Positions 37,701 to 46,188 of a stretch of DNA of 64,000 bases are shown here, piece after piece. The stretch covers positions 5,786,058 to 5,850,057 of the forward strand of contig JAJLRJ010000007.1 in NCBI GenBank assembly GCA_024195265.1. Direction: 5' to 3'. The notes under the pieces were generated by a model, which saw only the letters and a list, made by a program, of their open reading frames with translations, had not been told where the DNA came from and made no database searches. Made by a program: the position numbers and the translations under genes. Position 1 is the stretch's first letter, and every line of letters begins with the position of its first letter. This DNA comes from Dendrophyllia cribrosa (Eukaryota; Cnidaria; Anthozoa; Scleractinia; Dendrophylliidae).

Positions 37701-38712
37701 AGCATAGCATAGCAGCATAACAGCATAGCATAGCAGCATAACAACATAGCATAGCATAACAGCATAGCATAGCATAGCAAAACAGCATAGCATAGCATAA
37801 CAGCATAGCACAGTATTTTTGCGAGAAAATGATGATAACTGAGAGTTATTAATTAAGTTACTGAAAGCCAGATATGTGATGTAAACTTTTGGAAAATGAA
37901 TTTATTGATTATGTCTACTTTTTGTTTGTCTTTTCAGGGAAAACTTGTGAGCAGTGAAGAGGATGCATCAATGGCCCTACAAGTATCTAATGCCCTAACA
38001 CAGGCATTGCTGCAGTTTCGTATGAACAACTTAAATCAAGAGGTATGAAACTTTCGTTGTTTTTAAAGGATTGTCCCTTCAAACGGTTTTTAGCCTGCAT
38101 GGCAGGCGCTAGAAAGAAGAAAGGGAAGGAGGATTTTAGGCATGCTGCGAAGGGAGCGGCGCACTGCGAAGGGAGTGGCGCATTGAAAGGGAGCAGCAGA
38201 CTGCAAAGGGAGCGGCGCACTGCAAAGGGAGCGGCACACTGCGAAGGGAGCGTCACACTGGGAAGGGAGCGGCGCACTGCAAATGGGGGGAAACACTGCA
38301 AAGGGAGTGGTACGTGCCCAAATTCCTCTCTTCCTCTCCCATTTCTAGCACCTGCCACCCAGGCTAAGTACTTGTAAAATCCCGGTTATAAGCCCTGGGC
38401 CTATACAACTTCCTAAGGGTTTTTTTTTTTTTGGCTGGTGGTGCAAATTTTTGTTAAAGAATAATTGCTTTTAAGGAACTGTGGCGTGCTTATATAGAGG
38501 AGGGTGTACAACCGGAATGATGTTTTGTTGCCAAACTATTACCGGGGGAGGGGGGGGGGGGGGGGGGGGGGGGGGGTTATAACCAGGATTTCCAGGATTT
38601 TACAGTATACATTTAAGAAGTAGTAATATACATATATTTGTTTTATTGACAGGGTACACCTGACAACAGTACTGCAGCAAGTACCACCACACCCATGAGC
38701 ACTGGTACATAA
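24663..38712 (+). CDS. Three-finger C2H2 (U1/matrin-like), RGG-rich putative RNA-binding protein, 11 coding exons
   Basis: Coding exons: 24663-24959, 25217-25342, 27060-27128, 27582-27864, 31223-31356, 33832-34051, 35005-35365, 36194-36350, 37147-37317, 37938-38042, 38653-38712 (TAA). All are GT-AG; phases join into 660 codons. Finger 1 (C88, C91, H104, H110) and finger 2 (C140, C143, H156, H162) are C-x2-C-x12-H-x5-H, each split by an intron. Finger 3 (C277, C280, H292, H298) is C-x2-C-x11-H-x5-H. This long-linker form is typical of U1-C/matrin/dsRNA-binding fingers. Two Gly/Arg-rich blocks (about residues 190-215 and 385-450) look like RGG RNA-binding tails; the second is followed by seven Gln, then Tyr/Ser/Gln/Gly-rich low-complexity sequence. 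The last exons (LLQGAIADL, MALQVSNALTQALLQF) could form a short amphipathic helix. Likely nuclear RNA-binding role is inferred; I do not recognise a named orthologue. The start lies at the first ATG downstream of the shared intergenic region. Confidence 0.88.
25370..25610. repeat. Repeat in zinc-finger intron 2; inverted copy at 35890-36155
   Basis: TCCAATTACAGCTATCCAAT, an internal palindrome around TAGCTGTAATTGGACACC, GATTGGTCATCCAC, AATCAGGTGCA and CAAACTGATAGAAAAT all recur in reverse order in intron 7. The pair brackets exons 3-7. Confidence 0.75.
26363..26761. mobile_element. MITE with CAGGGGTCGAAATGTT ends
   Basis: CAGGGGTCGAAATGTT at 26363 and AACATTTCGACCCCTG ending 26761 are perfect inverted ends. 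It lies in zinc-finger intron 2. Confidence 0.8.
27217..27356. mobile_element. Fold-back MITE, TATGTTGTAGTTAATTTTTT
   Basis: TATGTTGTAGTTAATTTTTT near 27220 is the inverse of AAAAAATTAACTACAACATA near 27352. Zinc-finger intron 3. Confidence 0.8.
28574..28803. mobile_element. MITE with GGCCGGCACACACTAGGGGA ends
   Basis: AAGGCCGGCACACACTAGGG at 28574 and CCCTAGTGTGTGCCGGTCTT ending 28803; the interior also folds (GGGGACA / TGTCCCC). Zinc-finger intron 4. Confidence 0.85.
29009..29391. repeat. 192-bp tandem duplication in zinc-finger intron 4
   Basis: The unit starts at 29009 and again at 29201 (ACTTGAGTTGTCATGATACA). The two copies differ visibly at about one base (GCTTCGCAAC versus GCTTTGCAAC). 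This is a recent duplication or an assembly artefact. Confidence 0.9.
29545..29745. mobile_element. Near-perfect ~200-bp palindromic MITE
   Basis: TAATAGGCCATTTCCGAGTT at 29545 mirrors AACTCGGAAATGGCCTATTA ending 29745, with almost complete pairing between. A relative lies at 63139-63315. Such a perfect hairpin implies recent insertion. Confidence 0.85.
30446..30670. repeat. Second copy of dispersed repeat 13974-14202
   Basis: Same orientation as the first copy, with an insertion of ACATGTA. Lies in zinc-finger intron 4. Confidence 0.7.
30875..31085. repeat. Repeat bounded by GGGCTCGAA and TTCGAGACCTG
   Basis: CAGGGCTCGAA at ~30876 and TTCGAGACCTG at ~31078 are imperfect inverted ends around GGGCAAGTGTAACTGTCCCC-type sequence. 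It ends about 140 bp before exon 5. Confidence 0.45.
32145..32335. mobile_element. MITE with AAAGGCCAGCCACACAGTAC ends
   Basis: AAAGGCCAGCCACACAGTAC is loosely mirrored by GTACCATGTGTCCGGGCCTTT. Inside are TTGCATGCAACA units. Resembles the 28574-28803 type in its ends. Confidence 0.55.
32490..32640 (-). mobile_element. tRNA-derived SINE with near-intact cloverleaf head
   Basis: Minus strand 32640-32569 folds as a tRNA: acceptor GGCCTTG/CAAGGCC (7 of 7), T arm ATGGG/CCCAT around TTTGAAT, D arm GCTTAGTGGTACAGC, and anticodon stem TTTGC/GCAAA. The anticodon loop has 9 bases instead of 7, so it is not a normal tRNA. A TGAAAAATTATTTCAG tail follows, as in cnidarian SINEs. Zinc-finger intron 5. 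Confidence 0.75.
32889..33320. mobile_element. Fold-back element with TATATCAAACAC ends
   Basis: TATATCAAACACAAGAAGAG and CTCTTCCTCATGTTTGATATA are the ends; GTGTTTCATTAGGATATC is mirrored by GATATCCTGTTGAAACAC. Two inner half-copies suggest partial duplication. Zinc-finger intron 5. Confidence 0.65.
34183..34364. mobile_element. Fold-back MITE TATATGTTGTGGTTCAA
   Basis: TATATGTTGTGGTTCAA near 34195 mirrors TTGAACCACAACATATA near 34346, with AAACCAGTTT arms within. Starts 130 bp after exon 6. Confidence 0.8.
35172..35192 (+). repeat. In-frame (CAG)7 encoding seven Gln in the zinc-finger protein
   Basis: Seven perfect CAG codons lie in exon 7 between two RGG blocks. Pure CAG runs are prone to length variation, so polymorphism is likely. 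The frame is fixed by the spliced model. Confidence 0.9.
35890..36155. repeat. Inverted copy of intron-2 repeat, in zinc-finger intron 7
   Basis: Reverse complement of 25370-25610 by block order (ATTTTCTATCAGTTTG, GCACCTGATTGACGC, TAGCTGTAATTGGACACC, GTGGATGACGAATCA). It ends about 40 bp before exon 8. Confidence 0.75.
36401..36834. repeat. 55-bp minisatellite, ~8 copies, zinc-finger intron 8
   Basis: Units start at 36401, 36456, 36511, 36566, 36621, 36676, 36731 and 36786 (TTGATCACCAGTGGAGCTGA). The last copies are the most diverged. Starts 50 bp after exon 8. Confidence 0.95.
37560..37812. repeat. (CATAGCATAA)n-type microsatellite, zinc-finger intron 9
   Basis: Mixed 5- and 10-base units, CATAG and CATAACAG. 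It gives spurious Cys/Tyr/Ala/Met frames of about 100 codons on the minus strand. Confidence 0.95.
38140..38310. repeat. ~18-bp G-rich tandem repeat, zinc-finger intron 10
   Basis: Units of the form GGGAGCGGCGCACTGCAAA over about 170 bases. It produces open frames in several phases that are not genes. Confidence 0.85.
38350..38604. mobile_element. Short element with AAAATCCCGGTTATAA / TTATAACCAGGATTT ends
   Basis: AAAATCCCGGTTATAAGCC near 38376 faces GGTTATAACCAGGATTTCC near 38575, with a ~30-base G tract (38545-38576) inside the right end. The acceptor of the last coding exon lies about 50 bp beyond. Confidence 0.5.
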
Positions 38713-38759
38713 GTATGTAAGTACAGAAGCATCCAGGGACAGCATCCCCGCTGATATAT

Positions 38760-39250
38760 AGTGTTTTCTAGAGTATGGCTAGGGGCGTGCTTTAAGCTTG
38801 TTTTTTTTTTATGTAGAACAAGAGGCTACGCGTATCCTATACTCGTGCCGGTAATGTACATTACTCTCGGGGACGTAAAACAACAACAGGCCAAAAAAAA
38901 AATTAGTTTCGCTTCTGCTTGCATGCGTGCGTATTCTCGTAGCCAGATTTAATGCGATGCACAAATGAGAGACGAAAACACGAAGAATAAAAAGAAAAAC
39001 GGAGGGCAAACCTTACCTATTTGCCGTACGAGTAAACAGCAACAAACAAAACCCAAATTTGTTTCGCTTCTGCTTGCATCACACCAAATCCCAAGTATCG
39101 TGGGCTCAAAATTTTCTCGCAGTGCATGCGTGCGTATTCTCGTACCCAGATCTAACGCGATGCACAAAAGTAGATACGAAAACATGGAGAAAAAGAAAAA
39201 CGGCGGGCAAACCTTAACTCGTTACCGTACCGGTATGAGTAAATAGGAAG
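38760..39250. repeat. Two diverged direct copies of a ~170-bp repeat in the 3' UTR intron
   Basis: TTTCGCTTCTGCTTGCAT, TGCGTGCGTATTCTCGTA and GCGATGCACAAA occur at 38905-38965 and again at 39060-39170, with AACGGNGGGCAAACCTTA after each. Confidence 0.65.
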
Positions 39251-39604
39251 AAATAAATGCAAAGAGAGCAAAGAAATAGAGCGATTTCACAAAACCCGTG
39301 AAACAAAAATAAACAGTCATTGTTTACTAGTCAAACAATGGAATTAATGTTTAATAGTGTCTGTTTGTCGAATGTCACGGGTTATGATTGTAAAAACCAC
39401 TCCATGCCATACACTAAATACAAAAAATAACGCCTAACAAACCAAGTTTCACCCGAATGGCTGTTGTGATTTTTTGACCACCTGGCACAAAATCAAATTC
39501 GATGAACTATAATCCACTTCCATCCTTGTAATCCTGCACTTTATCCCCAAACTACTCGTTATGTTTTGCTCTGTAGAATCTTTTTATCCAGTTTAGTAGA
39601 ATAG

Positions 39605-39836
39605 AGCAGTTTTCAATTGAGTGTCGTAAAACCAAAACCAAAGTAATTACTCTGACCAATCACAGCAGTCGTAAACAATCCAATGAACCAATCAGAGCTC
39701 GAAGCAATTACATGTCGGCGGCGCCAAGCGCGGGAAAACGCGTGCGAGCAAGTCACGATTGGTTTTGGTTTTACTTCTGATTGGTCGAGAAAGTGGCGCG
39801 AGATTTTTTTAGCCAATCACAAAGCGTAGCAATAAG
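39605..39836. mobile_element. CCAAT-rich MITE, copy 1 (plus orientation)
   Basis: Starts AGCAGTTTTCAATTGAGTGT and contains GACCAATCACAGC, GAACCAATCAGAGC, GGCGCCAAGCGCGGGAAAAC, GATTGGTTTTGG and AGCCAATCACAAAGCGTAGC. The right end is missing. Confidence 0.85.
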
Positions 39837-39902
39837 TGAACGAATTTTCGATATTTCGGCGGGGCCCCAGCTACAGGTTCTTACATTATTATATAGAATT
39901 TC

Positions 39903-40061
39903 TTGGTTCAACAATGTTAGAACGTATAGCTGGCGTGTTAGTTGATGTTTTTTTTGTTGTTAGAAGAATGTTTTGATTTCGATCAAACATTCTTCCAACA
40001 AAAAATGTCACTCAAACGTCAGCTAACACGCCGGCTACATATTGTAACATTGTTGAACCAA
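39903..40061. mobile_element. Fold-back MITE TTGGTTCAACAATGTTA
   Basis: TTGGTTCAACAATGTTA at 39904 mirrors AACATTGTTGAACCAA ending 40061, and GCTGGCGTGTTAG mirrors CTAACACGCCGGC. A partial third arm follows at 40078-40105. Confidence 0.8.
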
Positions 40062-40371
40062 CAAATGTCATATACTGTAACAATGTTAGAACGTGTAGCC
40101 GGGGCTTTAAGTCCGTAAAAGCGCTTTTTACACAGTTTAACACTTATTAAAAGCAGGCACTTTAACAAAATTGTGTTTACTTAATTTCCATGAAACACTG
40201 TCCTTTTAACGCGGTCACAAGTACATGTGTACACTAACGAGACAAGAAGTTTACAGTAAATTATATTGACGTAGTAGTTACTGTAGTACTCAAAGAAGTA
40301 CAAGTCGGCCTGCTACATATAACTTCTGTTTATTTACATGTTGTGTTGATCAAGTTTTTCTTTGTTTGCAG

Positions 40372-40960
40372 AATTGGAACTCGCTGCCAAGGAAACGAAC
40401 TGATGCCGATGGAAGGCAACTGATCAAGATGATGTCGATTTACCAGACGAAAGAAAAAGAGCATTTTTAATTTTGACATTCACAAGACTTCTTTTTAAAT
40501 TAAAGATGTGTATTTAAAATTTTACGGGAAGAAATAGTTCAAGCTAATTTCGCTGAAGGCAAGCGTGTAACGATATCATAAAATGATTTTAATTAATAGA
40601 ACCAGTTTGTTTTTGTTTCATCAGCAGGCAAAGCCTATTAGAATCGGTTTCTAGTGTGTGATTCCATTGGGGCAGTACGCAGCTCTTACAAGGTCTTCTC
40701 TGATTTGCTCAGCAAACAGTAGAACAAACAACACAACGATGGACCCTAGCCCTGAAAACAATAGAGCTGCGTGATACCCAGGTCCAATGAAATTGGAGGT
40801 TGCAAAGAGCTGCGTGGGTATCTGATTCCATTTGCTGCCGTTTCGTTTGAGTTAAATGTGCCAAATATTGCCCCTTCTGGGTGGAGGATTTTCACCCTTC
40901 AACCTTTCAAATCCTGTGAAACATTGTAATCGATAGCTTCAGCCAATAAAATAAATCTTG
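40372..40960 (+). other. Probable 3' UTR exon of the zinc-finger gene
   Basis: The TAA stop at 38710-38712 is followed at once by two overlapping splice-donor-like sites (GTATGT at 38713, GTAAGT at 38717). A pyrimidine-rich acceptor ending TTTGCAG lies at 40371. The exon that follows has no long frame and reaches AATAAA at 40945-40950. The end is approximate. Because the junction lies within a few bases of the stop, the transcript should escape the usual exon-junction decay rule. Inferred from sites only. Confidence 0.5.
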
Positions 40961-41686
40961 TTTCATTTATACTCTGCAATTTATACTTGAACTACTTAAT
41001 GTACTTTATGCCTAAAGTGATAAGTCTGTTCCAAGACCCTAACTTACATGTTATGCCATACACTGTAAAACAAGGGTTCAGCCAATTCAAAGTCTAAAAA
41101 GGGAAAAAAAAAAACATTTCAAACTTGTCTTCAAAGAGACTATGATCTTTAAATGTTACTTAGCTTCAGTTGTTTTCTCTACACTAAGATTATTTTCGTT
41201 AACAACTTTACATCTCATTGCTGCTAAAAGCATAAAGGTTCTGCCATATCTCTAAACCAATTATTTAGAGACTATCTAGTATACAAATTTTTTCCGCTAG
41301 GCTTCCACAGATATGAAACAAAGGTAAACTACAAACGAAAAAACGACATGTTTTTTACTTGACAAATCTTGACTAACTGTTCGTTCTTAGCGTACACGCA
41401 GACCAACCTCGTTCCCAGGGTCTCTCTTCTTCTCGCCCCGAGAAGAGAGATCCTGGGAACGAGGTTGCGCGCAGACGTATCCGATTTCCTTGCGCGCAGG
41501 CATTCTCGTCCCCAGAGCTTTTCATGTCTGATTGGTACCGACACAACGGACATGTCAAAATCAAATCAAAGCGTTTTTGCAACTGCACAGTAAACTGATT
41601 TTGCAAAACTAATAATGTTTGTGCAATTCGTTTATAGCGACATCTCAGCCTGTCATATTTTTTTGCTGAACGGGGACCAAACATTT
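40961..41686. other. Intergenic stretch; fold-back at 41399-41472
   Basis: No gene seen apart from a perfect-looking palindrome, AACCTCGTTCCCAGGGTCTC / GATCCTGGGAACGAGGTT, a dispersed repeat also near 42424 and 160-195. Confidence 0.5.
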
Positions 41687-42483
41687 TTACAAGCATAAAG
41701 CAGAATTTGCGACCTGCTGCCTTTGTGTATCAATTTCCTGCCGAATTGCCAACTGAAACCAACAAGTATTGTCATTTCCAGTAACATCGCTGTTGACAGA
41801 TTTCTTTATTTGGGGCGAGTAGACTGGGCAATCTGCGATCAGGCACTCTTTTTTACTTCCGCTCTGAAATAAATTAAAAGGGCACAGGAAAGGGGCTATA
41901 TGAAAATCTTGTTAAAATAACTCGCACTTACATGGGACCTGGTAGGGTGGAGTTTTACATGTATGTCTACACACTGAGCAGTCCATAGTCATGCCAATGT
42001 CACCCACAAAATTTTGTAAGCTATTTTTGATTGACTAAATATTTTACGAACGAATTAGAACTATTGGTCACACAATGAAACGGTCTGTTAGGCAACTATT
42101 ACGAAGTAAATTCGCAATTAGAGATGTAGCTTGAATTGCACAGGAATAAGAATTGAAGTTTACTTTACCGTGTTGGTTCCCGTTGTGCTTGAAAAAAGTT
42201 TAGAAATAATTTGCTGCCGTCGCCGTTCGTGACGTTCAAAAGGTAACCTTCGAAATTTCGCGCGCCCTATAAAAAATATCGCCCCATAAATAAACCAGCG
42301 CCAGCTAATCAGGCTATTCAACAAGAAACTTGGGGAGAAAATAGGAAGCAACCATAACCAAGAATGAAAGCAACACAAAAAGGTTATAGTTGTTGCCAGT
42401 TGTGACTCAGTTGTTGCCGTGTCCAACCTCGTTCCCAGGGTCTCTCTTCTTCCGGAACGAGCTCGGGCCCCCATTGAAGTCAC
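41687..42483 (-). CDS. Tentative two-exon small membrane protein, unknown function
   Basis: Exon 1 is 42483-42169 and exon 2 is 41863-41687 (TAA), joined in phase 0 by a good donor (CG|GTAAAG) and acceptor (TTTCAG). The product is 163 residues. Residues about 34-72 are hydrophobic with many Trp/Phe/Leu (for example WLWLLPIFSPSFLLNSLISW), followed by a basic stretch (RRLPFERHERRRQQ), as in a membrane anchor with a positive-inside flank. Exon 2 encodes a Cys-containing hydrophilic tail (KKECLIADCPVYSP). The N-terminal ~20 residues overlap a dispersed repeat (near 42421-42455), so the true start may be elsewhere. The ATG lies only 39 bp from the oppositely oriented cystatin ATG. No family recognised. 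In-phase splicing and protein-like composition support it; lack of homology keeps confidence low. Confidence 0.42.
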
Positions 42484-42522
42484 ATGTTACTGACGCAACG
42501 ACTGACGCTGCTGAACAACAAA
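42484..42522. promoter_or_regulatory. Very short divergent intergenic spacer, cystatin versus small membrane protein
   Basis: Only 39 bp separate the two predicted start codons, too little for two promoters and 5' UTRs without overlap. Either transcripts overlap at their 5' ends or the minus-strand start is wrong. The spacer contains a CGTCAGT-like repeat (TGACGCAACGACTGACGC). Confidence 0.3.
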
Positions 42523-43023
42523 ATGGCGAATGTTGTTGTACTTCTGGGAAGCTTCCTTTCCGTTGTATGCTTCTCGCCTTGTTTTGCCAGGAAGTCAGTG
42601 ATGACAGGAGGAATATCGTACATGAAAAACTCAGACATTAAAAACACGGTTGAGATCAACAGAGGATTAGGCATTTTCTTGAAGAAGGAAAACGAAGGAC
42701 TAGCTTCTACGCCTAACGTATTTTACAAGAGCATCTGCGGAACTTTGCAGGCGTCTTCTCAAGTTGTACAGGGTGTTCTGTACCGTGTTGCGGTGGAAAT
42801 AGTGCCTGTGGATACAAAAGATTTTGTTACTCCAGATTTTGGAGGCCAAGATGTTACATCCGATGACTGTATATTGAAAGCATGGGCAAAGCCGAGCGAA
42901 ACTAAGTTTGGCTGTTTTACAATATGGTCTAGGCCTTGGCTTGAAGAAGAGAAGGAAAGATTTATCGTCGACAAAGAGGATTCCAACGATTACAAATCAT
43001 GCTTGGCAGTGAACAGCTATTGA
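42523..43023 (+). CDS. Secreted cystatin-family cysteine protease inhibitor, single exon
   Basis: A 166-residue intronless frame. An upstream in-frame ATG at 42484 exists, but the ATG at 42523 (context aacaaaATGG) starts directly at a signal peptide, MANVVVLLGSFLSVVCFSPC, probably cleaved after residue 22. The mature part has a Gly pair (29-30) where cystatins place their N-terminal Gly, the first hairpin QVVQG (80-84, matching QxVxG) and the second hairpin Pro138-Trp139. Cys116 and Cys131 are positioned for the first cystatin disulfide; Cys160 and Cys72 are extra and less standard. Type-2 cystatins are secreted or lysosomal inhibitors of papain-like cathepsins. The chain is longer than the usual ~120 residues, with an insertion between the QxVxG hairpin and Cys116. 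AATAAA lies at 43330-43335. Family assignment rests on the ordered motifs; the target protease is unknown. Confidence 0.85.
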   Translation: MANVVVLLGSFLSVVCFSPCFARKSVMTGGISYMKNSDIKNTVEINRGLGIFLKKENEGLASTPNVFYKSICGTLQASSQVVQGVLYRVAVEIVPVDTKDFVTPDFGGQDVTSDDCILKAWAKPSETKFGCFTIWSRPWLEEEKERFIVDKEDSNDYKSCLAVNSY

Positions 43024-43335
43024 ATGAGCATGAGCATAACGCGTTTTGAAGGAGTTGGTTAGTATGTAAATCGATAATGAACTTTGAACATGATTCCTAA
43101 TTCAACTGACGGAAACAAATTGATTTATTATTAGCTTTATTGCTATTAAATACATGTTGGAGCTAGTTTAGTTGTATGATACTGTCAGTAAATCGCGGGG
43201 CATCATACTTTTAGATATAACTTCATTCATTTCAAAGTCTTGGCAATAGTATGTATAAATCTTCTGATAAAAGGCTGAGAAAGATTATCAGGCTGTATAA
43301 AAACTATTGTAATGGTTTAAATAATTATGAATAAA

Positions 43336-43740
43336 GAAAACTATATTTCAGTGGCTATTTATGACTTCCATATGATTGGCTGCCTGTGTTAAAGTAAGAA
43401 TTTGACTTAATAGTTGTGGTCACAGAGTTTACACTGTTGTTTACACCAAATTCTATTGTTTTGTCACTCATGCAGCAGTGTTAATTATTCCCATTAGGAT
43501 TCAAAACACTATTACCACAATTGCTGCTAAACTCGCAATCTGATTGGTCGACGTGAGTGGTAAATGAGAGTCCAGACAACGGTGCTGACGCTAACATCAC
43601 GCGCGCTTGAAAAAAAACAATCAAATTGTGAGAAAGTTATAGACAACGCTTGCTCTTTCTTTGCTGTCACGTTTTGTAACAAGACTTTGATTTTTCCTTG
43701 TATTTTTTTCTAAATATTGTTGTAAAAAACAAATTTACAT
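43336..43740. other. Intergenic, no gene recognised
   Basis: Contains CTGATTGGTCGACGTGAGTG and GTAAATGAGAGTCC, which recur inverted in the palindrome that follows. Probably the left half of a larger fold-back element. Confidence 0.4.
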
Positions 43741-43898
43741 CGGTTTTCCGTGGTGTGGACTCTCATTTACCACGATTTACGTCATCACATGGTCAAAATT
43801 TGTTGCTGACTTACTCGGCTGCGCCTCGTGAGTCCACAACATTTTGACCATGTGATGACGTAAATCGTGATAAATAAGAGTCCACACCACAGAAAACT
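43741..43898. mobile_element. Palindromic MITE GTGGTGTGGACTCTCATTTA
   Basis: GTGGTGTGGACTCTCATTTA pairs with TAAATAAGAGTCCACACCAC; CGTCATCACATGGTCAAAAT pairs with ATTTTGACCATGTGATGACG. Confidence 0.85.
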
Positions 43899-43930
43899 GG
43901 TGTAAATTTGTTAAATTTAATGTAAACACC

Positions 43931-44364
43931 CAGGGGAGGGGGGTATTCTCAAATAAGCTGTATGGGTATGTGCCACTGTAAAAAGTATGGTTTTCAAACA
44001 ATTTTAGTCTGGGATAGGGTGTAGAAATCAGAGTGATTTGGTCTACAATAGGGTGTCATTTGCTGGGAAACTGATCAGTGGTATGAAGAATTAAGTCTAG
44101 AATTGAAACTCGGAGGAGAAAGAGCCTTTCTTAAACAGAAAGAAGATCATTGTGGCAACATTGTTGACAGATGGTTTTCCATTAAAACACTAACAAAGAT
44201 ACAGTTATAAAAATAGCAAGTCTGGGATAGGGTAGGGATTTTCGGTGTCTAGTCTAGTATAGGGTTGCAAAATCAGCTGAACATGGTCTGGTATAGGATA
44301 AGGGTCTCAGAGTCCCAGCAGCACACCCCACTCAAAATTTTTCAGAGTCCCCCCTCCCTCCCCC
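43931..44364. mobile_element. Uninterrupted copy of the G/C-tailed element family
   Basis: Begins AGGGGAGGGGGGTATTCTC and ends GAGTCCCCCCTCCCTCCCCC. It shares GGTATGTGCC, TTAGTCTGGGATAGGGT, AAACTGATCAGT and TCTAGTATAGGGTTGCAAAA with 241-572, and CTCAGAGTCCCAGC with 5490-5503. The duplicated PLEKHH fragment abuts its right end. Confidence 0.8.
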
Positions 44365-44440
44365 TCATCAGTTTGGCAATCTCAATAACCTGTTGGCCAC
44401 AAAACACAAACATGAAGTTGGAGAAGACCAAGGAAACAAA
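44365..44440 (-). pseudogene. Duplicated PLEKHH last-intron/last-exon boundary fragment
   Basis: These 76 bp match 47556-47631 at all but 3 positions, same orientation. The copy holds the splice acceptor and the first 25 nt of the terminal PLEKHH exon (VIEIAKLM), then runs into the C-rich end of a transposon. The one exonic difference seen is synonymous (ATC to ATT). Read on, it would encode VIEIAKLMRGREGGL and stop, so it could serve as an alternative last exon downstream of the normal one. Confidence 0.8.
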
Positions 44441-45911
44441 GTCATTTGACACTTTAACTCCCAAGAGTGCCAAGAATAAAAAAAATTCAAGAAAAATCCC
44501 AAATTTCATTTTGTATTTAATATTGAAAAACAATTGGTATCATGCGACAGCACTGCCGAAGAGGTTTCGTTTGAATGGTCACACCATAGGATTCCATCCA
44601 CAGACTGAAAAGTTAGAACTTTGTTATACGTCTCCATAATTGACTTTGAAAGTGAAAGGTTTAATTCTCTAGTGTGACCACAGCCAATATCACAGGGGTG
44701 CAAATCAAGCTGTGAATCAGCAGCCCTTACTGCATGATAGCAGTAATGGTGAAAATATTTTTTTTTATGCCTGTACAATAGTCCTTGTTCTACCTCCCAA
44801 CACAAATGCCTTTTTTGATTGGACAAGAACGTGCAATGGGTCAAACTTCCTAGGGCAAACATGTGATCAGGTCATGTGCCTTAAAACCGCAGCAAATTTG
44901 TGTGTTAGCCTAAATAAATCTGACACATAATTTTTACAGTGAATGCTTATTATTCATAAATGGTGGCCAATTTATTCTTTTGCATTAATGCTAATTAGCC
45001 TACCAAGCCTCGTTAGCATGTGCAAATTTATGAATAAGGTCTATGTTAAATGGGAATTATAGATTTAAGATAAGGGAATGTAGAAGTGATAACCGCACAG
45101 ACAACAAGTTATATATTGTCATGCACGAAACAAAGGGATTTTACGTAATGACAAACTCAAGGCAAGGTTAATGACAAGAGTAACACCAGGATTTTACATT
45201 ATTAGCAGTAATTATTAGCAAAAAAAATTAAGCTAAACAGTGCTCCTAAATGGTTTCCATCCCATTCATGCTGCTTATCCGTAGCTGGATGCCATGGCAA
45301 CCTGAGATATCCATTGGCCTTCACCCCGCCATCCCCACCCCTCACCCCCTTCATGGAATGGAAATGAGTCAGTGTGTGAGAGGGATACAGGGGCGTAGCC
45401 AGGACTTTTTCAGAGGTACGCACAATAACTGTTTTCAAACACTCCCCCTACCTCCTTCCCCCACCCTCAAGTCCCAAATCTTTCTATTTTTTCGACTTTT
45501 TCAGGTACGCACGTGCATACGTAAGTACAGGTAGATACGCCCCTGGGATACATTCGCTAATTAGCATACTGTTGAATATTGCTGCTGTTGAAAGTATCCC
45601 AAACTACTTCAATTGCTTGTCTTAACTTTTTTGCAAACAACAATGACAGAAATTCTACTATTTGTCGTAACAACGTCTTTATTTATTATTATATTGTTCA
45701 CAAGCAACTTTTAAATACACAAGATACATTGAAATGTCGCATAAATTAACATTCAAATTTAGGCTCTAGGAATATAAAAATGGCATATTTACTAACCCAT
45801 ATTTTTAATACCTAAATTATGTGGTGTGGTTACTTGAATTAACTACCAAAAAAACTTGCTTTTTTGTTTTCCACAGCACAGCAATTTCATAGTTATTAAA
45901 ATGTGTATTTT

Positions 45912-46188
45912 TGCTACAATTAGCTGCAAAAGTAGTTGAGACACTTTCATTCACAAGTGCTTTTTTGGAAGAAGTGCACCATTGCTACCTTTCCTTACCC
46001 CTCCCCCCTCATCAATGTTGTTTTGTGACCGGCACCATGTCCAAAACTTTGGCTAACAACATTGAACGGGGGAGGGGGGGTTGTCAGGGAAATATATTGT
46101 TCTTTCGTTTTTCGAGGCATCATTTATTATAAAAGTGAGTGTTTTTTGTCAGAGTGTCTCAACAGTTTTGCAGCTAATTGTAGCAATT
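45912..46188. mobile_element. Fold-back MITE TTGCTACAATTAGCTGCAAA
   Basis: TTGCTACAATTAGCTGCAAA near 45912 mirrors TTTGCAGCTAATTGTAGCAA near 46187; GTTGAGACACT mirrors AGTGTCTCAAC. Confidence 0.85.

Noticed and set aside
37500..37811. ~100-codon frames of Cys/Tyr/Ala/Met/Leu on the minus strand
   Set aside because: Translation of the CATAG microsatellite in an intron.
42484..42522. In-frame upstream ATG extending the cystatin by 13 residues
   Set aside because: It would put polar residues before the signal peptide; the ATG at 42523 has the better context and starts the signal peptide directly.
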